Positions 44,678-54,731 of a stretch of DNA of 64,000 bases are shown here, in pieces. The position numbers and the translations under genes are program-made. The notes below the pieces were generated by a model that made no database searches, was not told the origin of the DNA, and saw nothing but the letters and a program-made list of their open reading frames with translations. Numbering within the stretch: position 1 is the first letter of the stretch; every line of letters starts with the position of its first letter. Source of the DNA: Elmis aenea (lineage: Eukaryota > Arthropoda > Insecta > Coleoptera > Elmidae); contig OX393579.1 of assembly GCA_947652605.1 (NCBI GenBank), positions 18,559,674-18,623,673 on the forward strand. Reading direction: 5' to 3'.

Positions 44678-46042
44678 TCAAAATGTTCCTTCCATTTTTT
44701 TTAGTATTTCTTCCTCTCCTGCAATAATATCTCCGTTTTCTTCCTTAAGGAATACCGTTTTTGTTTGGAATCCTCTCCTTTCTTTTTTAATTCCTTGGTA
44801 CAAATTTCTAACCTGGTTATTCCTGAAATTGGTTTCTATTTCTTGTATCACTTTTTCATTATATTTCCTTTTTTTATCTCTTAGCAGTGTTTTCGTTTTC
44901 CTCCTTTGCTCCTCATATTTATTTTTCTCCTCTTCCGTTTTTCCCGTTAACATTTTTAATCTCAGTTTTTTCCTTTCCTCTAGTTCTTTCTTACAGTCCT
45001 CATCAAACCAATTTTTTCTTTCCTGTTTCGCTTTACTATTACAATTTTTGGCAGCCCGATTAATCCTCGTTTTCAGTTCATTCCATTGTTCCTCAATTTC
45101 CTCCTTATCCGCCATTTTCTCCAATTCTTTTTTAATGCTTTTCTCGTATTTTAATTGATCGTCTTTACTCCTTAGTCTGATTACTTCTCTCTCTCTTCCT
45201 CCTGTCCTCGTTTGATTTCTCACTACAGGCAATATTTGCGTCACTCTGGCTCCCACTATAAAGTGGTCAGTATCCGCGTCCGGGCCCCTATACGTTCTTA
45301 CATTGCTGATTGCTTTTATCTCTGGTTTTTCGATTAAGATATGATCGATCTGATTTATAGTTTTTCCATCTGGTGACCGCCACGTACCCTTATATATGTC
45401 TTTTCTTTGGAAGTACGTACTTACTATGACCAAATTCTTTTCCTTTGCGAAATCTATTAGAAATATCCCATTTTCATTTGTCGTTTCATGTTTGCTGTAC
45501 TGCCCTATTGTTGGGCTATATATATTCTCTCTTCCTATTTTTGCATTTGCATCGCCAATCATTATTTTCATATCGTACCTAGGAATTTCTTCGTATATTT
45601 TATCTAGTTCATTATAGAATTCTTCCTTGACTTCGACGTCTTTTTCTTCTGTAGGTGCGTGAAAGTTTAGCAGTGTAATGTTTTGATATTTTCCTCTTAG
45701 CCTCAGCAAGCATATTCTTTCTGATACTGTTTTGACATTTATTATACCTGCCTTTAACTTTTTGTTGATTATAAAGCCCGTACCCAGCATTCTGTTATTT
45801 CCTCCACTGTTAATAAATACATATCCTTCTATTTCAATTGTACTTTGTCCCATTTGCTTTGTCTCTTGTAGTGCTACTATATTAAATTCGAATTTTCTAA
45901 TTTCATTTATTATATGCTTTAATTTTCCCTCCTCAAATGTTCCCCTTACATTCCAAGTTCCAAGTTTTATATTCCCGTTGTTTTCCTTTATTTCAATTCC
46001 GTTTTCCTTATTCTTAGCCTTTTCCTTTGCCAATTTCGTCAT
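44678..46042 (-). CDS. APE-type endonuclease of the RTE-like LINE
   Basis: The ORF has 454 residues and nicks target DNA to prime reverse transcription. Motifs of the apurinic-endonuclease fold: GTWNVRG (28-34), QETK (59-62), LLNFHAPT (124-131), MIGDANAKIG (161-170), NQIDHIL (230-236) and the catalytic DTDHFIV (257-263). The protein resembles the craniofacial development protein 2-like sequences that derive from RTE/BovB elements. The last ~180 residues form a lysine-rich linker that continues, after a one-base slip in an A8 run, into the reverse transcriptase. The methionine at 46042 may not be the true start: with a +1 shift the upstream ORF1 runs into this frame (KNKWEKSGMTKL). Confidence 0.85.
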   Translation of the reverse strand: MTKLAKEKAKNKENGIEIKENNGNIKLGTWNVRGTFEEGKLKHIINEIRKFEFNIVALQETKQMGQSTIEIEGYVFINSGGNNRMLGTGFIINKKLKAGIINVKTVSERICLLRLRGKYQNITLLNFHAPTEEKDVEVKEEFYNELDKIYEEIPRYDMKIMIGDANAKIGRENIYSPTIGQYSKHETTNENGIFLIDFAKEKNLVIVSTYFQRKDIYKGTWRSPDGKTINQIDHILIEKPEIKAISNVRTYRGPDADTDHFIVGARVTQILPVVRNQTRTGGREREVIRLRSKDDQLKYEKSIKKELEKMADKEEIEEQWNELKTRINRAAKNCNSKAKQERKNWFDEDCKKELEERKKLRLKMLTGKTEEEKNKYEEQRRKTKTLLRDKKRKYNEKVIQEIETNFRNNQVRNLYQGIKKERRGFQTKTVFLKEENGDIIAGEEEILKKMEGTF

Positions 46043-46065
46043 CCCACTTTTTTCCCATTTGTTTT

Positions 46066-46620
46066 TTAGTTTTTTGGACCTCCTTTTATTCCATCTGGTG
46101 CCTCCTCCGTGTTATTTAGCAATTTTTGTTCCTTGTGACACCATTTCAGGGTTTTATTATTTATTTGCAATTTTTGGAATCCAACTTTTACCCTGGCACC
46201 CTTACTTTTCTCAACTTTAGCATAGTCTCTTATAGCCTTCTGTATTTTTCTTTCCTTTATTGTCATCTCCGCATCAATATATATCTCCGTTCCTTGCAGC
46301 TTGTTTTTATTTTTCAGCACCTCCATTTTGTCTTCCCAGTCCGCTAGCTCAACTATGCATTTGTTTTGGTTTATTCTACTTGTTTTCCTTATCTGTACTT
46401 TGATCTTTAGGTCTCGTTTTATTATATTTTCTATAATTTCCTTAGTTGTTTCCTTGCTTCCCGTGTCCAGTTTCACTCCTGTTATTATCACATTGTTTCT
46501 GATTTTGTCTTTTTCCAGTCTTTCTATTTTCTTTTCGGCTTCTTCCAGTCGTTCTTTCATTTCCTTCTTTTCTTTTTTCCATTCCTCCTTTATTTTACCT
46601 AAATTTTTTTTTAATAACAT
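46066..46620 (-). CDS. ORF1-like coiled-coil protein of the RTE-like LINE, 5'-truncated
   Basis: The ORF has 184 residues. Residues 8-42 are a strong lysine/glutamate coiled coil (KEEWKKEKKEMKERLEEAE), followed by IRNNVIITGVKLD and KVQIRKTSRIN, and later AMTIKERKIQ-like and GARVKVGFQKLQIN segments, a layout seen in ORF1 or N-terminal regions of several insect LINEs where it binds RNA and multimerises. The first few residues (MLLKK) come from the Jockey 3' tail, so the true N terminus is missing and this start is accidental. It ends 24 bases before the endonuclease methionine. Confidence 0.7.
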   Translation of the reverse strand: MLLKKNLGKIKEEWKKEKKEMKERLEEAEKKIERLEKDKIRNNVIITGVKLDTGSKETTKEIIENIIKRDLKIKVQIRKTSRINQNKCIVELADWEDKMEVLKNKNKLQGTEIYIDAEMTIKERKIQKAIRDYAKVEKSKGARVKVGFQKLQINNKTLKWCHKEQKLLNNTEEAPDGIKGGPKN

Positions 46621-46853
46621 TACATTTTACACAATCTGTCCTAGAGACGGACAATAAGTGTTTTAGTGAATTTAAAATTAAAAATAATTAATTGAAAAAA
46701 TTAAAAATAATTAATTGACTTGTAGGGCTTATCCCAGTGAATAGTCCCTTTACTTGCCTAAGTAACAAATCTTACCTAAGTAACAAATCTTACCTACGTA
46801 ACAAATAACTAACTTAAAAGAGGTTTCTAATTCTAATTTTTAGTCTAGCAATG

Positions 46854-48455
46854 CTAATCAAACCGGGTTGTGAGGTCTGATGGCTTGAACCTTTTTAGCC
46901 GCCTAGTTTCGCACTCTTTGTCCATGAGATTGTTTGCTAACTTGTTAGGGTGGACTTTTACTCGTTCACTGTATCTGGAACTAAACTTTTTTATTTCTTC
47001 TTTCACTGAAGGCACGCACAGATCACATTGTATTACTGCGTTGGGTACATACCAAGGTGCGTTCACTATGGTTCGAAGAACTTTATTCTGAAATCGTTGT
47101 ATTATGTCAATGTTGGTGTTGCTGGCTGAGCCCCAAAGCTGGATACCATAACTCCATATGGGCTTTAGTATTACTTTATAAATTAATAGTTTGTTCTCTA
47201 ATGTTAGCTGTGATTGTCTACCAATCATCCAGTACATTTGCCGCAGTTTCATACCAAGTTGCTTTCTCTTAGTGAATATATGTTTTTGCCAATTCATTCT
47301 GCGGTCTAGATGCAGGCCGAGATATTTTACATGATCTAAATGTTGTAATTGTCGTCCATTTAGTATAACGGGTGGGCAATTATCTTTTTTCATAGTGTAC
47401 GTCACGTGTACTGATTTGTCTTCGTTAACTTTCATTTTCCATTTTTTAAGCCACAGATGGATTTTATTGAGGTTGGTTTGTAGGTTTTTCGTGGCTGCTG
47501 CAGGGTTAGGATGTGTTGCTAGTACAGCAGTATCGTCCGCAAAGGTCACTACAGTAGTTAGCCGAGTTGTTGGAAGGTCAGCTGTATATAACAGGTATAA
47601 TACAGGTCCCAGCACACTTCCTTGCGGTACACCAGATAGTATGTTTTGCAGTTCAGTGTATTCTTCTTTGTACTTGACAAGGTAATGGCGTTCTGTTAAA
47701 TAAGATTTTAGTACTTCGTATAATTGGTGCGGCAGGTCCTTCTTAAGTTTATAGCACAAGCCCTCATGCCAGACTTTGTCAAAAGCCTGGCTTAAATCTA
47801 AGAAGGCGGCAGAACAGAACTTTTTTGTTTCAAGAGCATTGTTGATTTTGTTGACTACTCTATGTATTTGTTCGATCGTGCCATGTTTATTTCGGAATCC
47901 GAATTGGTGGTTGGGTATTAATTGTTTCTCTTTAAGTATTGGCTGCATTCTTTTTAGCAGGATTTTCTCAAATACCTTTGAAAGCGTTGGCAGGAGACTT
48001 ATGGGCCTGTACGACGTTATCTTTTCAGGTTTTTTGCCCGGTTTAGGCAACATGATTATCTGTGCTATTTTCCAGAGATTAGGGAAGTATCCTAATCTTA
48101 TAGCCGAGTTAAATATTTGTACTATAGCTTTTATGCCTTTATCGGTCATTTCCTGCAACACTTTTCCCGTTATTAGGTCGAATCCTGGTGCCTTTTTGGG
48201 GTTCATTTCCTTTCTTATCGTGTATTTCACTTCCCTCGCCTTCACTTTTGCAATAGGCATATCCATCTGATACGGTGCTGCTAAGAATTCTTTAATTTCA
48301 GCTTCATCTTCGGGGATTGATTCCGATGTAAAGGGTTTGAATACATTTTTCAGGTGGTCAGCAAATGCGGTCGCTTTTTCCTTATCGTTTCTAGCCCACT
48401 CACCATCTCGGTGTTTAATTGCTGCGGTCTTTTTAATTGTTTTGTAGCCTTCCAT
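46854..48455 (-). CDS. Jockey-type LINE reverse transcriptase
   Basis: The ORF has 533 residues. Blocks: KKAPGFDLITGKVLQ (87-101), YRPISLLPTLSKVFEK (149-164), HQFGFRNKHGTIEQIHRV (183-200), motif A AAFLDLSQAFDKVWHEGL (216-233), motif B SGVPQGSVLGPVLYLLY (274-290), motif C FADD (305-308), VKYLGLHLDRRMNWQKH and the PIWSYGIQLWG thumb region. All catalytic aspartates are present and no stop breaks the core. The upstream endonuclease ORF (48492-49436) is separated only by one extra base in an A8 run at 48536-48543. Its 3' end, including the tail, is duplicated at 42058-43044. Confidence 0.92.
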   Translation of the reverse strand: MEGYKTIKKTAAIKHRDGEWARNDKEKATAFADHLKNVFKPFTSESIPEDEAEIKEFLAAPYQMDMPIAKVKAREVKYTIRKEMNPKKAPGFDLITGKVLQEMTDKGIKAIVQIFNSAIRLGYFPNLWKIAQIIMLPKPGKKPEKITSYRPISLLPTLSKVFEKILLKRMQPILKEKQLIPNHQFGFRNKHGTIEQIHRVVNKINNALETKKFCSAAFLDLSQAFDKVWHEGLCYKLKKDLPHQLYEVLKSYLTERHYLVKYKEEYTELQNILSGVPQGSVLGPVLYLLYTADLPTTRLTTVVTFADDTAVLATHPNPAAATKNLQTNLNKIHLWLKKWKMKVNEDKSVHVTYTMKKDNCPPVILNGRQLQHLDHVKYLGLHLDRRMNWQKHIFTKRKQLGMKLRQMYWMIGRQSQLTLENKLLIYKVILKPIWSYGIQLWGSASNTNIDIIQRFQNKVLRTIVNAPWYVPNAVIQCDLCVPSVKEEIKKFSSRYSERVKVHPNKLANNLMDKECETRRLKRFKPSDLTTRFD

Positions 48456-48491
48456 AATGAATAATCTGTTGTCTCCGAGTCCGTCAATTCA

Positions 48492-49436
48492 CTAAGATAT
48501 TTTTGAATGGATTGGTTTTTCAGGTGTAGTAGCAGTTTTTTTTAAGTCTTTTGCGGCTTTGTTAAAATTTTTCTTATCCTCTTCTGACCTTGTTATCTGC
48601 CATCGCCTTCTTAGTTTTCGTTTATCCGCAATTTTTTGTTTAACTATTATGGGACATTCATTCTTTTTCTGTAGACTGTTCTGTTCAGGTGTAACCATCC
48701 ACGCTGCAGCCTGTATGGTTTTAATTAATTTAGTGACTGCTTCATCAACGTCTTCAGTCGTTTTGAGTGGAATTTTTAGAACAATAAGTTCATCTAGTTT
48801 TTCTTTAAAAGCTTCCCAATCAGTTTTTTTACTAAAGAGCATTGGATTTTTATGTATTTGCAGAACATGGGAATACATAGTAATAATAATCGGTGAATGA
48901 TCCGATGAGAGGTCTAGGCTTGAATTGATTTTAAATTGGGCAGTGTTTACTCCTTTTGCGACACAGAAGTCTAATAAGTCGGGGATTTTCCTTTTGTCAG
49001 TGGGCCAATATGTAGGTTGTCCTGTCGATAGGTGGGTTAAGTTGCTACCAGTCATTGCTGCTAATAGTTCCCTGCCCTTGGTAGTTATTATCCTCGAACC
49101 CCATTGGGTATGCTTGGCGTTATAATCCCCTCCAGCAATAAATTTATTACCAAGTGTCTTAAAGAATTGCTCAAAGTCTTTCTTCTTATTATTGTATTTA
49201 GGTGGACAGTAGATTGCTGATAATCTCAGCGTACCAGTTGTTTCTTCGACTGCAACACTTGTAGCTTGCAAATGTTCTTGATCGTATTTGCATAGTTCGT
49301 AATGCTTAATGCCATTTCTGACTATAATGGCAGTACCACCATGCGCTGTTCCATCCGGGTGATTAGTATTATAGATTTGATATCTGGGTATTTTCATGTA
49401 ACTTTTGTTGGTGAAATGTGTCTCTGCTATTAACAT
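48492..49436 (-). CDS. Jockey-type LINE endonuclease, N-terminally truncated
   Basis: The ORF has 314 residues. APE-type motifs: MLIAETHF (1-8, catalytic E5), GGTAIIVRN, LSAIYCPPK (72-80), AGGDYNAKHTQWGSR (101-115), PDLLDF and the catalytic SSDHSP (177-182). The N-terminal asparagine motif is missing. The frame is open for about eight codons before the first Met (LVSNEIDV) up to the 5' truncation at about 49461, so this Met is internal. Its last ~15 residues are out of frame after the A8 run at 48536-48543; one base fewer restores DLKKLLLHLKNQ and joins it to the reverse transcriptase. No ORF1 of this element is present. Confidence 0.9.
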   Translation of the reverse strand: MLIAETHFTNKSYMKIPRYQIYNTNHPDGTAHGGTAIIVRNGIKHYELCKYDQEHLQATSVAVEETTGTLRLSAIYCPPKYNNKKKDFEQFFKTLGNKFIAGGDYNAKHTQWGSRIITTKGRELLAAMTGSNLTHLSTGQPTYWPTDKRKIPDLLDFCVAKGVNTAQFKINSSLDLSSDHSPIIITMYSHVLQIHKNPMLFSKKTDWEAFKEKLDELIVLKIPLKTTEDVDEAVTKLIKTIQAAAWMVTPEQNSLQKKNECPIIVKQKIADKRKLRRRWQITRSEEDKKNFNKAAKDLKKTATTPEKPIHSKIS

Positions 49437-49461
49437 TACGTCGATTTCGTTGCTTACTAAT

Positions 49462-49470
49462 TTTTGGATT
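49462..49470. repeat. Target-site duplication of the composite LINE, 5' side
   Basis: TTTTGGATT, partner of 42037-42045. Confidence 0.6.
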
Positions 49471-49672
49471 TAAAAATTATTGTATAAATGATTGACTTCA
49501 TTCCAAAAACCAGTTATGGTTAAACAATGCAAAATTTATTGCTGTTAGTGGTTATAATCAGCAGATATTTATTATTAATATCTAAGATTATATAAATCAA
49601 TCGATATATTCGGTGACGAACTACCAATTTGAAACAAAAATTACTTTACTTCATGAATACGATCAGCATAAA

Positions 49673-50275
49673 TACAGTGTGGAGTGTGTCCAAAAGGAAT
49701 GGAATATGCTATATATCTCAGTAAATATCCACTTTAGGGAAAATTGTTTTGAATAAAAGTTGTTTGGTACTTGATTTTTCACCATAAGACCAAATTTAAA
49801 TTATTTTTTTCCGCATAACAAAAGCGCAATGAAAAACAATTGAATTTTTTTAAATGACAAGGTACCCCTATATTATATTTTTTTCTTTTTTCAATTATGC
49901 AAAACTTTAGCACCCTTACTTAAGCAACTTTTAGAGAACAACGCAAAAATTATTTTAATTGATTAGTATTTATTTCTAACAAAAACATCATAAGAACTAA
50001 AATTTTTTGACGAAATCTACAATAAATGTTCAAACTGTGAACCATTTACAGCTTGGCAATTATAAACTCGTTTATAACATTCCCAACCATTTCAGGTGTT
50101 TTTTCTCTATTATGATCTATCAAATTTTCGATATTCTCCGGTCCCTTAGCATAAACTTAATTTTTAAGGTGACTCCATCATTGAAACAAAAATCTCTATC
50201 AAATGAGTATAATATAGGTGTATCTTGCCATTTTAAAAGATTCAATTGTTTTTCATTGAGCTTTTGTTATTAAAA
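49673..50275 (-). pseudogene. Mariner-like transposon 3' end with transposase C-terminal remnant
   Basis: Minus-strand frames give VTLKIKFMLRDRRISK, two stops, then EKTPEMVGNVINEF, a frame slip, and CQAVNGSQFEHLL before a stop at 50017. TPEM...VI.EF..R...C....G.HFEHLL is the familiar C terminus of insect DDE_3 mariner-like transposases. Downstream on this strand, TACAGTGTGGAGTGTG at 49673 is a decayed CAGGGTG terminus. So this is the 3' end of the transposon type whose 5' ends form the hairpin elements. The catalytic centre is not visible in the remaining upstream sequence. Confidence 0.75.
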
Positions 50276-50280
50276 ATAAA

Positions 50281-51583
50281 AATATTTTAAATTTGTCTTA
50301 CGGTGGAAAACTTAGTACCAAACAACTTTTAATCTATTATATAAGGATATATATATTTTATTTAATTAATTTTAAGTTTGTTAAGCATATATTTTTGAAA
50401 GAGCTACATTATTATAATTACGTTGTTCGAATAATAAGCTCATTTACGTTCTACTATGACTACTTTGACTCTATAAACAAATTAAACAATTTTGCAAAGA
50501 AGGTTCCGTTCTGCCCCAACCCTGGGGCAGAATGGACCGTTTGCCATTTTTTCTACTTTTTGAATTTACACTTTATAGTTTGGGATTATTTTTTATTTTG
50601 TAATTAAATTTTAAAAAACGAATAAACATAGAATACAAATACAAAATTTCAGATTTTTCCTACCTTAAATTAATAAATTACAACTATTTGTATATTAAAG
50701 TGTCCGTTCTGCCCCGCTTTTCCCTATATAAGTTTGTAACAGAAAAATCTAAATCGTCTTATTATAGATATTCACCCCTACATTCGGTGATTAACCCTGC
50801 AGAAAATAATTATTTTAAAATAACCAAAGAAATCTGCTCTAACTCTAGTTTTAGGACGCACGAAACTAATAAATAATCATTACTTAACCGATGTAATGAA
50901 ATTTTTAAATAAAAACGAATTTTAAAATGCGTCTTCTCTGTGAATATCGCAAAAAAAACCTTAACAATCGCAGACTTGCTAATAAAAGTCTTATTATGTT
51001 CCTTTTCTTTATGTAATGTTACACTAAAATTCTTTGTGTTTTTGTGGCTCTTGGCGTAATGGAAGCGTTTTATGTATTAGAATATAAAATATGCAACCAG
51101 GACCCTCAAACCATTGGATAATAATACTCGAGCACAAAGACTTGACGCTGTTTATAAATTTATCAAACAATTGTAATAAACCTTACGGATCTACCGATAG
51201 GTTTTACAGCTATAGGAATTAAACATGACGTAAGGTTAATTTATTGTTTCATCGAATTTAAGCAATGAATATTGAATCACCAGGTCCTTTAACTAATCAA
51301 CAATAGAAATAAAAAGACCAAATGGCTAAACGTTTTGCTCGTAAAAGCACATTTAAGAGTTAAGGTTACAACTTTTACTTAATCCAGTCTTTCTGCTTAA
51401 ATATTTGTAACGAAGAATAAGTAACTTGTATGATCCCATTATTTTATTTAAATATTTTAAGGTTCTAGTCGCAGATGAAAAGTGGTTCAAAATTTAAAAT
51501 AATATTAAATCTTTAAAGAACATTTTTGTTTATATTATCTGCTAATTAATTTGTCTTTTACGTAGTGGTTTGGTAGCCCAGAC
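50281..51583. other. AT-rich stretch without recognisable gene
   Basis: Nothing recognised. Open frames at 50293-50607 and 50688-50876 lack any domain signature. Confidence 0.5.
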
Positions 51584-51889
51584 CAGGGTTGTGGACTCGG
51601 AGTCGGAGTTTAGAAGAAATTTCTGGTCAGTGGAGTCGGAGTCGGAGTCGGAGTCGGAGTCGGAAAAAATTTATATATAGACTCTGACTCCGACTCCTAG
51701 CACACAAAAAAATGGAAGATGGTCCTTTGCCGCAAATTTTAGATAATTTCTTTATATTTCTTTTTCTTTTTATATTACACACACCATAAAATGTCTTAGT
51801 ATTTAATTTTGTTGAAGTCGGATTTGGAGTCGACTTACTAAAATCAGTCGGAGTCGGCGTCGAATTTTTTTACCAACTCTGCAGCCCTG
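51584..51889. mobile_element. hAT MITE with GAGTCG subterminal arrays (complete)
   Basis: The ends are CAGGGTTGTGGACTCGG and a right terminus closing in AACTCTGCAGCCCTG, inverted with mismatches. An exact 8-bp duplication GCCCAGAC lies at 51576-51583 and 51890-51897. GGAGTCGGAGTC arrays stand at both ends and a CCGACTCC cluster near 51680. 306 bp, no coding capacity. A truncated relative is at 4790-5060. Confidence 0.88.
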
Positions 51890-54001
51890 GCCCAGACTCA
51901 CATAATTAAGCAAGAGTAAATTAAAACACTAAAGCACTTTCAAATGCAAAAAGTAAATTTTTTTAAATACATTTTTAAGATGTATCATATTTTATTTAAT
52001 AGTACAATTAATTGCCTTTGCTCGAAATAGAATTCAGATACCTTTAACTTTTAAGGGAATAAATATTTCATGATAATTACTACCAAAGTTTTTAAAAGGT
52101 CTTATCCGGACAATTAGCCTTAAACCGAAACCAACTTCCCGACAGACCAACGTCCTGTCACCAACCCTTTCATCGGATTATAATAGTAGGTAGGTAGTAA
52201 CTCCAACAATAAGCCTAATTTTATACAGTGTGACCCATTTCAAAGCAGATCACCCCTATAAAAAGTGTATGTACTTTGAACTTTTTTTTAAACGATAAAA
52301 CATGAAAAACTGCATTTGGGCACTTTATTTTAAAATTCAGTTACACTCACAAAGCCTACTGTGCTTTTTTTTCGATGTCAAAATTGGAAAAATAAGTTAA
52401 GTTTTTTTTTAATTTAAAATCTGACTACACCACTGGATTCAGAATGCCCTAAAATGAGTTTGTACCAAATTTCATATAAAAATATTTTTTATTAAAAGAT
52501 TAGTTATGAATTCAATATTTGTGATTAAATTAATATTGATATTGGAAACGCAGTGTATTATGCTATGTAAAAAATAAAAGTTATAAGCGATGTATAACAA
52601 AGAAAATGCAAATTTCAATTAAAGCGATATTTTCAAAATTTTATCTAATAGAACTGTTTTTCTTTTTTTTTTTGTTTAGAACTCATTTTCGAGCAAAAAT
52701 TAAATTTCAAAGGTAAATTTTTGTTTTAACTTTTGAGTCTGCACCTGGCATAAATTTACTACGAAGAAAGTCTAAAATAAGATTATATTTAATTGAGCCA
52801 CTTGGGTCTTACAATTCAAGTAGCAAGTATTAAGAACTTCAGTGATGCAAAAAAAGGCGCTTTACTTTTTCTTAGAAAAGCACCAAGTAAAACTTGAATG
52901 AAAAGTAATTGAATTTGTAATTGCAATTAAATGAAATGAGTCTACGCTAAATGTAAATAAATAATTTGATATCGTTAGCAAAAAGTAACAGTATTCAACT
53001 TGTCTCTAAAACGTTCTAAAAATAAACTTAAAATAACAACGCCAATTTAAGCTTTTGTTTAATTGACCCCAAACCATTAACCTTCGACTTGCTTTGTAAG
53101 CATTTTCTGAAGCAAGTGTGAAGTCATTAGACACTTTTTTGCTTTTAAATGACGGAAAGGGTAACGAAAGTACTTAGCCTTTAACAACGAAAAATCGAAG
53201 AGCCAGAAAATCAGCGATTATTTAATTTAAACATGTAAATTGATCTAAATATAAAGAGCGTTTCAAGGGATTTTGTAATAATAATAATAAATATAAAATA
53301 ACTGAATAAACAAGACATAAAGACTTTCAAATATTTATTTTACTGTAAAATACATTCAATAATATTCATCAAATATACTTTAAAAGAAGAGTACAAAGTA
53401 GAAAGTACACAAATCCATATTAATTAAATATATATTTCACTAACAAGCAAAAAAAATCCCTCGGATATTTAAGTACAAATAAATTAAATAATAACGAAGA
53501 CGAATTAAAATAAAAATTCTAGCACTAGATTAAAGGATAAAAATTGTAATGAAATGTTTAATACTTACTAAATATTACAGCTAGAATTTTTGATATAAAA
53601 GCAAAATGCAATAAATTTTAATACTATTTTAAGTTATTAATATTTGCCCAAGCCCACTCAATTTTAATAAATAATTTTTGAAATATGTGTAGTGAAATTA
53701 AACATGTGATGATAATAATTTGGATGACTTTTTTACGGTGAAACATGTTATAGAGCTTTATTTTTCAATATCGACATATCGAAGAAGAGGACAAATATTT
53801 TGATTTTTATTTTCATTCAAAGAAATCGATAAAAATTAATGCGACCACTCTATTTTCGTCTTTTAGCACTATAAAATAATCTTTTTTTATTTGCTTCAGC
53901 ATGAGACGAATCCCATAAAAATTATTTGCATCGCCGCATTCGACAGATTGAGCAGTGTAACAACTAGGTAGCACAAACTAGTCCTCGATTTAATTTTTAA
54001 G
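51890..54001. other. No gene; one lone CAGTGTG end at 52225
   Basis: TA|CAGTGTGACCCATTTCAAAGC near 52225 resembles a left end of the CAGGGTG group (followed by ATCACCCCTATAAAA), without a partner. The rest is AT-rich with nothing recognised. Confidence 0.45.
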
Positions 54002-54429
54002 CAGGGACCCGAACCGAACCGGAACTGGAACGAACCGGTACTTTTTATGAACCGTGAACCGGAAAAAACCATTCATTTAAAAAATCATAAAACCATAAAA
54101 TCGAACCAAACCGAATGGTCCGAACCGGTTCAAACCGCTTCAACCGGTTCACACAACGGTTAGGAACAATTTTTTTTTTAATTGTAAATTTTTTATTTTT
54201 GTAATTTTGATTACATTTTACCAAATATGGAAACATTTTAGACAGTTCAATTAATACATATGCATCGTCATCATATTTTGAATTGAACCGAAACTAAACC
54301 GTTGCCGCCAATCCGGTTACCGAATCATTATAGAATAAAAACCGTGGTTCGGAACGTAAACCGAAAAATTAAAATTTTTCGAACCGGTAAGCGGAACTGC
54401 ATCGTTATTCTTTGCGGTTCGGGTCCCTG
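54002..54429. mobile_element. hAT MITE with GAACCG subterminal arrays
   Basis: The ends CAGGGACCCGAACCG and CGGTTCGGGTCCCTG are exact 15-bp inverted repeats. The flanking 8-mers TTTTTAAG and TGTTTTAG agree at six of eight positions. CCGAACCG / CGGTTC motifs fill both subterminal regions. No transposase. Confidence 0.8.
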
Positions 54430-54731
54430 TGTTTTAGTATTCCAATTATTTTTTAATAACAAGGTATAACTTTTTTATTTGATTTTGTGTTGCTATCTGC
54501 ACTTGTTAAAGTAATTTAATTGGTTTAATCAGTGAGGCATTCGGAGGTTTTTTGTGAAGAGTTGCGTCCAAATTTAAAAACGAAAACTTATTTGAAAGTA
54601 TAGTTCAAGACTACTTAACGTATACGTCCTGGAGCAAAAATGACTGCGAAAGCGCCCACAAGGTGTTTCTTAAATATTGCGAATACCTTCGGAAGGTAAA
54701 TCCTTATCAAAAATTAAGGGGGGCTTTTATA

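Larger units (their letters stand above)
42046..49461 (-). mobile_element. Composite LINE insertion: Jockey / RTE-like / Jockey 3' end
   Basis: In transcription order (minus strand): a 5'-truncated Jockey (49461-46604) ending in its 3' tail GTTATTAAAAAAAAA; an RTE-like LINE truncated within ORF1 (46603 to about 43045) that ends within about ten bases of its reverse transcriptase stop; then the last ~987 bp of the same Jockey (43044-42058) and its tail. The two Jockey segments appear identical with a constant offset of 4546. One 9-bp duplication TTTTGGATT bounds the whole block and none was seen at the inner junctions. The first junction shares TATATA between both sides. This fits one integration with template jumps; nested insertion or an assembly artefact are alternatives. 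Confidence 0.7.

Noticed and set aside
43076..46657. Plus-strand open frames opposite the LINE genes
   Set aside because: They are antisense shadows of the minus-strand LINE ORFs, rich in F, S and L from purine-rich coding strand.
42058..47590. Long terminal repeats of one large element (the duplicated 987 bp)
   Set aside because: The duplicated part is reverse-transcriptase coding sequence plus a LINE 3' tail, not an LTR; template jumping or nested insertion explains it better.
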